Positions 59,416 to 64,000 of a stretch of 64,000 nt of DNA are shown piece by piece. Position numbers and translations under genes: made by a program. The notes below the pieces were generated by a model. That model was not told the origin of the DNA. It searched no databases and saw only the letters and a program-made list of their open reading frames with translations. The number at the start of each line of letters is the position of its first letter. Position 1 is the stretch's first letter. Source of the stretch: Gallionella sp. (GTDB lineage Bacteria; Pseudomonadota; Gammaproteobacteria; Burkholderiales; Gallionellaceae); NCBI GenBank assembly GCA_013044075.1, contig JABEVG010000030.1, forward strand, positions 1 through 64,000, in the 5' to 3' direction.

Positions 59416-62022
59416 CTACCCCTGTAAACCGGCTGCGCAAAGGCGCAACGCCTGAGCCACCTGTGCGCCATTCGCGTAACGATCTTCGATATTCTTGGCC
59501 AGCATCTTCGCCAGGATTTCGGCCAAGCACGGCGGCAAATCAGGATTCACACTCAATACACCCGTTGGCGGTTCATTGGCGATCCGGTACATCAGTTGTG
59601 CCATTGAATCCCCTTCAAACGGGAGCTTACCACAAGCCAATTGATACAAGCTTACCCCCAGGGAGAACAGATCGGAGCTCCCCTGGATTTTCTTGCCCGC
59701 CAACTGTTCCGGGGACATATACGACGGCGTACCCAACACCATCCCCGTTTTCGTTTTGCTGGAATCAGTAATACGCGCAATACCGAAATCGGTCACTTTG
59801 GGCGTATCCGTTTCGGGGTCATACATGATGTTGGCAGGCTTGATGTCGCGATGCACCACGTTCTGTTTGTGCGCATAATCCAGCGCGTCGGCAACCCGCG
59901 CGATGATGCTCATCACCCTGGTCAGCGGCAGCAAATGTCCGGGTTTGGTGTAAGGCACCATATCCTTACCTTTAAGGAACTCCATCGCGATATAGGCCAG
60001 ATCATGCTCCTCACCCGCATCGTAGATCGCCACAATGTTGGGATGATTGAGGCGGCCGGCGGTTTCCGCCTCGCGGAAGAAACGCTCCTTCACATCTTCC
60101 AGCTCGTCGGCCTCAAACTCCTGCGACAGTGCCACGGTCTTGATTGCCACAACACGGCCTATCTTGGGATCCTTGCCGTAATAGACCACGCCCATCGCGC
60201 CCTTGCCCAACTCTTTCTCGATCTCATATCGTCCCAGCATCGGTTTGGACACGCCCGATTTCCCCAGCACCAGCGTGCTCGCATTACCCCGCGTGCCACC
60301 GTTACCCAAAATGACGGTTGCGGCCATTTCACGCGCCTGATTTAATCGTTGCGGGAGATCGCGGAACTCGGCGTTAAAACCGGACATGTATTTGAACACC
60401 GACTCCGCCTTGTTGAACTGACGCTTGCGCTCGAAATCCAGCCCCAGGTTGTACAGCACCTCCATCATGCTTTCATCCAGCGGGACTTTGCGCAGCTTGT
60501 CGAATGCCATATCCAACTGACCTTGCCCCTGGAAGGCCAAACCCAGCATACGATTGCTTTCCGCTGATTCGGCATCCGATTTTTGTTTACCCTGTTCGGT
60601 CAGCAAATAGCGTTTGGTGGTCAACAACAGATGTCCCACCAACAGCAATGATGTCGGCAACATCAGCTGCAACCACATCGCCTGTACCGTCATCAGAACA
60701 AAGTGGGTGACCAGCAACACCGCGAACAAACTTCCGGTCACAAGCGCACCAATGCCCGCACTCAAACGCGGCAACAAGAGAATCAGATACAGGGCCACCA
60801 GCAAGAACACGCCGACCTCCGCCATCGAACCCCATGCCGGTGCGACGAAATAATCGCCTTTCAAGATGCTGGAAACCGAATGCGCCAAAATCAGCACGGG
60901 GGCCATTGCCGGAGAGATAGGCGTGACCTGCATCGTTCCGACTCCCGCCGCAGAAGCACCGACCAGAACGATCTTGTCACGATATTTTTCCGCCGGGATC
61001 TTGCCGCTATAGACGTCATAAAAAGAATCGACCGGAAAGGCGGAGTGTCCGTCATGGTCCCTGTAGAAAAAACTGTGCATCTGCATCGCACCGTCGGTGG
61101 CGACTTTCTGGTTGCCCAGACGCACCCCTTCGCCCAGATTCACCGCAATATCTTTGGTATCGAGATTGAGACTCTTCGCGGCCAGCATCAAAGACAGCGA
61201 CGGATAGTATTGATCGTAATAACCGACCACCAGCGGCTCGGTGCGTACCGCGCCATCAACATCGGGAATACTGTTCAAATGACCCAGAGCCAGTGCCTTA
61301 CTGCCCAGGATGGGGATGGGAGCAAGCACACTTCTTGCCGGCATGGGCATCGCACCGGCCGCATTGACCATTTGCACGTTGGGCAGGCTATTGCGCAACA
61401 CATAGTCCGGCAAGGGCTGATCGGGCTTGCCTTGCGGCTCGCCCAATTCAAAGAATGTCCCCAGCAACACATCGTTTGCTTTCGCCATGCTGTCGCTGAG
61501 CTTCTGGTCGTTATTCAGATTTTGCATCGCATCGAGCAACAGTTGATTCAGTGCGGGAGCATCCGGGCTCTGCTGCAACGAAGATTTGGTCACCAGATCG
61601 GCAATCTTGTAGATATAGTCCAGGCCGGCATCGACCTGCGGCTCAAAAAAGAACGCGGTATAGCCAATCACCTTGGCGTGTCCCGCAGCCAACGCATCGA
61701 TCATCTTGGCGTGTATCTCACGCGGCCAAGGCCAGCGGCCCAGATTCGCGATACTCTGGTCGTCGATCGCGATCACCGCGATCTTGTCACTGGGAACACG
61801 GGTCGTCGCCCTGACCCCCAGGTCGTAAGCCTTGCGCTCCAGACTTTGTATCAGATCGCTACCGGATGCGAACAGGAAAAACAGCGTGACCAGGATACCC
61901 ACGAACCCATCCCGTTTCCAAAACGCCCTGTTGTTCATTGCGACTCTCCGATTAGCTGCCACGTTTGTCACGACCGTATTCTGCCGACAAATACTAATGT
62001 ATTTTCCAGCCTGCAACCACAC
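59416..62022 (-). CDS. CHASE2-domain Ser/Thr protein kinase
   Basis: CHASE2 (IAVIAIDDQSIANLGRWPWPREIHAKMIDAL), TM helices, kinase GKGAMGVVYYGKD..VVHRDIKPANIMYD..VTDFGIAR..GTPSYMSPEQ. Confidence 0.93.
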   Translation of the reverse strand: MWLQAGKYISICRQNTVVTNVAANRRVAMNNRAFWKRDGFVGILVTLFFLFASGSDLIQSLERKAYDLGVRATTRVPSDKIAVIAIDDQSIANLGRWPWPREIHAKMIDALAAGHAKVIGYTAFFFEPQVDAGLDYIYKIADLVTKSSLQQSPDAPALNQLLLDAMQNLNNDQKLSDSMAKANDVLLGTFFELGEPQGKPDQPLPDYVLRNSLPNVQMVNAAGAMPMPARSVLAPIPILGSKALALGHLNSIPDVDGAVRTEPLVVGYYDQYYPSLSLMLAAKSLNLDTKDIAVNLGEGVRLGNQKVATDGAMQMHSFFYRDHDGHSAFPVDSFYDVYSGKIPAEKYRDKIVLVGASAAGVGTMQVTPISPAMAPVLILAHSVSSILKGDYFVAPAWGSMAEVGVFLLVALYLILLLPRLSAGIGALVTGSLFAVLLVTHFVLMTVQAMWLQLMLPTSLLLVGHLLLTTKRYLLTEQGKQKSDAESAESNRMLGLAFQGQGQLDMAFDKLRKVPLDESMMEVLYNLGLDFERKRQFNKAESVFKYMSGFNAEFRDLPQRLNQAREMAATVILGNGGTRGNASTLVLGKSGVSKPMLGRYEIEKELGKGAMGVVYYGKDPKIGRVVAIKTVALSQEFEADELEDVKERFFREAETAGRLNHPNIVAIYDAGEEHDLAYIAMEFLKGKDMVPYTKPGHLLPLTRVMSIIARVADALDYAHKQNVVHRDIKPANIMYDPETDTPKVTDFGIARITDSSKTKTGMVLGTPSYMSPEQLAGKKIQGSSDLFSLGVSLYQLACGKLPFEGDSMAQLMYRIANEPPTGVLSVNPDLPPCLAEILAKMLAKNIEDRYANGAQVAQALRLCAAGLQG

Positions 62023-62042
62023 TCAGGCAGCACCGCCAGAGA

Positions 62043-62468
62043 CTATCTCATCACAAGTACCGGGCAATCCGCCAGGTGCAAGACCTTGCTCACCACGGAC
62101 CCCAGCAGCCATGACTGCAATCCGCTTTGCCCTTGCTTGCTCATCATGATCTGATCGATGCCGCACTCGCGCGCATATTGCACGATCGCCTCGGCGGGGG
62201 TACCCACACTGATGTGATATTCGTAGGCCAATTTTGCCGTATCCAGTATCGCTCTTGCACCGGCCAGCTCAGCCAAACCCTGCTCGCGATAATAATCGTT
62301 GATGGTGTCCTGATTGATGAACAGCTTGACGTTGCCAGCCGCCACTTTCCATTGCACATTGAGCAGGAATATCTCCGGTGCTTGCTTCAACCAGGCAGCA
62401 CTCCCAACCAGATAATCGACCACACGATTGGCACTTGCCGACCCGTCGATGGGAATCAAAAACTTCAT
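62043..62468 (-). CDS. Universal stress protein (UspA family)
   Basis: MKFLIPIDGSASANRVVDYLVG; CGIDQIMMSKQGQSGLQSWLLGSVVSKVLHLADCPVLVMR. Confidence 0.92.
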   Translation of the reverse strand: MKFLIPIDGSASANRVVDYLVGSAAWLKQAPEIFLLNVQWKVAAGNVKLFINQDTINDYYREQGLAELAGARAILDTAKLAYEYHISVGTPAEAIVQYARECGIDQIMMSKQGQSGLQSWLLGSVVSKVLHLADCPVLVMR

Positions 62469-63208
62469 CTTTCTTTCTCCGTCTTCTGACCATCGACCCT
62501 GGCATGGAGCAAATCGACCACGACGCTTCCCTCTGCTTTGCGCCCAGCCAACCATTTACCCAACACCAGCACCAGAAGCGCACAAGCAACGGGTACCAGT
62601 GTATGCAAATACTGTCGCGACTCCAGTGCCGATGAGAACATGGCCTCGCTGACCAGCATCTCGCCGGCCACGTAGCCCAGCAATGCCCCACCGGCGAAGA
62701 TCACCAGCGGAAAGCGGTCTATCACCTTGAGCACCAGTTGACTGCTCCAGGCGATCAGCGGGATGCTGATGAGCAGGCCAAACACCAGCAGCACCACACT
62801 CCCGTTAGCGGCGGCAGCGACACCCAGCACGTTATCCAGACTCATCACAAAATCCGCGACAATGATGGTCTTCACGGCACCCAGCAAGCGCGTGTCGGCC
62901 TTGATGCTGCCCTCGCCATGTTCGTCTTCCGGCAACAACAATTTAACGCCTATCCAGACCAGCAAAAACGCACCGACCAGCTTCAGATAAGGTACAGAGA
63001 GCAAACCCACCGCAAAGAATGTCAGCACCACGCGCAACGCTATCGCGCCCATCACACCCAGCAATATGCCTTTTTTGCGCTGTTCCAATGGCAGATTACG
63101 GCAGGCCAGCGCGATCACCACCGCGTTGTCGCCACTGAGCAACACATCGATCACGATGATCTTGCACACATCAACCCAGAACTGGGCACTCGCCAACATT
63201 TGCAACAC
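62465..63208 (-). CDS. TerC/YjbE-family integral membrane protein
   Basis: VDVCKIIVIDVLLSGDNAVVIALACRNLP; IVADFVMSLDNVLGVAAAANG; ATGA overlap with Usp. Confidence 0.9.
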   Translation of the reverse strand: MLQMLASAQFWVDVCKIIVIDVLLSGDNAVVIALACRNLPLEQRKKGILLGVMGAIALRVVLTFFAVGLLSVPYLKLVGAFLLVWIGVKLLLPEDEHGEGSIKADTRLLGAVKTIIVADFVMSLDNVLGVAAAANGSVVLLVFGLLISIPLIAWSSQLVLKVIDRFPLVIFAGGALLGYVAGEMLVSEAMFSSALESRQYLHTLVPVACALLVLVLGKWLAGRKAEGSVVVDLLHARVDGQKTEKER

Positions 63209-63271
63209 GCGTTATCCCCTCATAACAACATGATGAGTGGGAAGGCGTGATTGGAAAAACCACTGCACTCC

Positions 63272-64000
63272 CTACCCCCGGCTCCCTAATACTTTCTTCA
63301 TCACCCGCCCCATCTCAGCCGGATTGCGTGTGATGTGTATCCCGCACTCTTCCATCACGGATAATTTTGTATCCGCACCGCCTTGTCCGCCGGAAATAAT
63401 CGCGCCCGCATGGCCCATACGTTTGCCGGGCGGTGCGGTGACCCCGGCGATAAAACCGACCACGGGCTTATTCATATGGTCCTTGATCCAGCGTGCGCAG
63501 TCCTCTTCGTCGCTGCCGCCTATCTCGCCGACCATGATCACCGCGTCGGTCTCCGGATCATCATTGAACAGCCGCATCACATCCAGATGTTTCAGGCCAT
63601 TGATCGGGTCGCCACCTATGCCGACACAGGACGATTGCCCCAAGCCCAAGGCGGTGAGTTGTCCGACCGCTTCATAAGTGAGCGTACCTGAGCGCGACAC
63701 CACGCCGATGCGCCCCTTGCGGTGGATATGGCCGGGCATGATGCCGATCTTGATCTCGTCCGGCGTGATCAGCCCGGGACAATTCGGTCCGATCAGCAAG
63801 GTCTTTTTACCCGCCATCCGGTAGCGGGTCTTGAGCATGTCATGTACCGGTATCCCTTCGGTGATGCAGATCACCAGATCCAGATCGGCGGCGACCGCTT
63901 CGTCTATCGCAGCGGCGGCATAAGGTGGCGGCACATAGATCACCGACACCGTCGCACCGGTCTGCTGCTTGGCTTCCAGCACGCTGTTGTAGATCGGCAC
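63272..64000 (-). CDS. sucD: Succinate-CoA ligase alpha subunit, 5' end beyond window
   Basis: [73 protein letters not shown]. Confidence 0.96.
   Translation of the reverse strand: MPIYNSVLEAKQQTGATVSVIYVPPPYAAAAIDEAVAADLDLVICITEGIPVHDMLKTRYRMAGKKTLLIGPNCPGLITPDEIKIGIMPGHIHRKGRIGVVSRSGTLTYEAVGQLTALGLGQSSCVGIGGDPINGLKHLDVMRLFNDDPETDAVIMVGEIGGSDEEDCARWIKDHMNKPVVGFIAGVTAPPGKRMGHAGAIISGGQGGADTKLSVMEECGIHITRNPAEMGRVMKKVLGSRG

Noticed and set aside
60703-62154. 483-aa plus-strand ORF
   Set aside because: Antisense to the convincing CHASE2 kinase gene; composition (His/Arg/Gln-rich) typical of spurious GC-rich antisense frames.

Overview
64-kb chromosomal window. Gene content and protein style suggest a betaproteobacterium, perhaps Nitrosomonadales/Gallionellaceae-like; this is inferred from protein style, not searched. 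Most of it is housekeeping: D-Ala-D-Ala carboxypeptidase, dat, ybeD-lipB...lipA, RNase II-type nuclease, TonB, amtB, radC, coaBC, dut, rppH, proS, leuA, pssA/psd, ilvC/ilvH/ilvI, lptF/lptG, pepA, holC, valS, tusA, M48 protease, pilins, sucD. Four aspects stand out. (1) A ~4.6-kb defence/toxin island (MmeI-like type II R-M gene, DUF4160/DUF2442, antitoxin + PIN toxin) splits lipB from lipA, with start/stop overlaps at both junctions. (2) Repeats lie in frame inside protein-coding genes. One is a GC-rich palindromic family (six copies in the MmeI-like gene, two in valS); an inverted pair of these brackets a DUF559 endonuclease-like domain embedded in the methyltransferase, and a short inverted pair without cargo lies ~0.9 kb away, which resembles an autonomous/non-autonomous mobile repeat system. 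The other is an ATTCAGG-heptamer family found in the N-termini of LipB and a lytic transglycosylase and inside an HD-GYP protein, where it could mediate phase variation. (3) An eight-gene co-directional signalling cluster: CHASE2 Ser/Thr kinase, PP2C, FHA, CHASE2 adenylate cyclase, MBL-type cAMP phosphodiesterase, cNMP-binding/rhodanese fusion, GAF-GspE/MshE-like ATPase, GAF-HD-GYP. (4) Unannotated small elements: a Fur-box-associated 26-aa membrane ORF with its own terminator, a Leu-rich possibly leaderless leader peptide upstream of leuA, and a sigma54/NtrC architecture upstream of amtB. No rRNA, tRNA or CRISPR array was recognised. Family assignments are from reading motifs, not from database searches.
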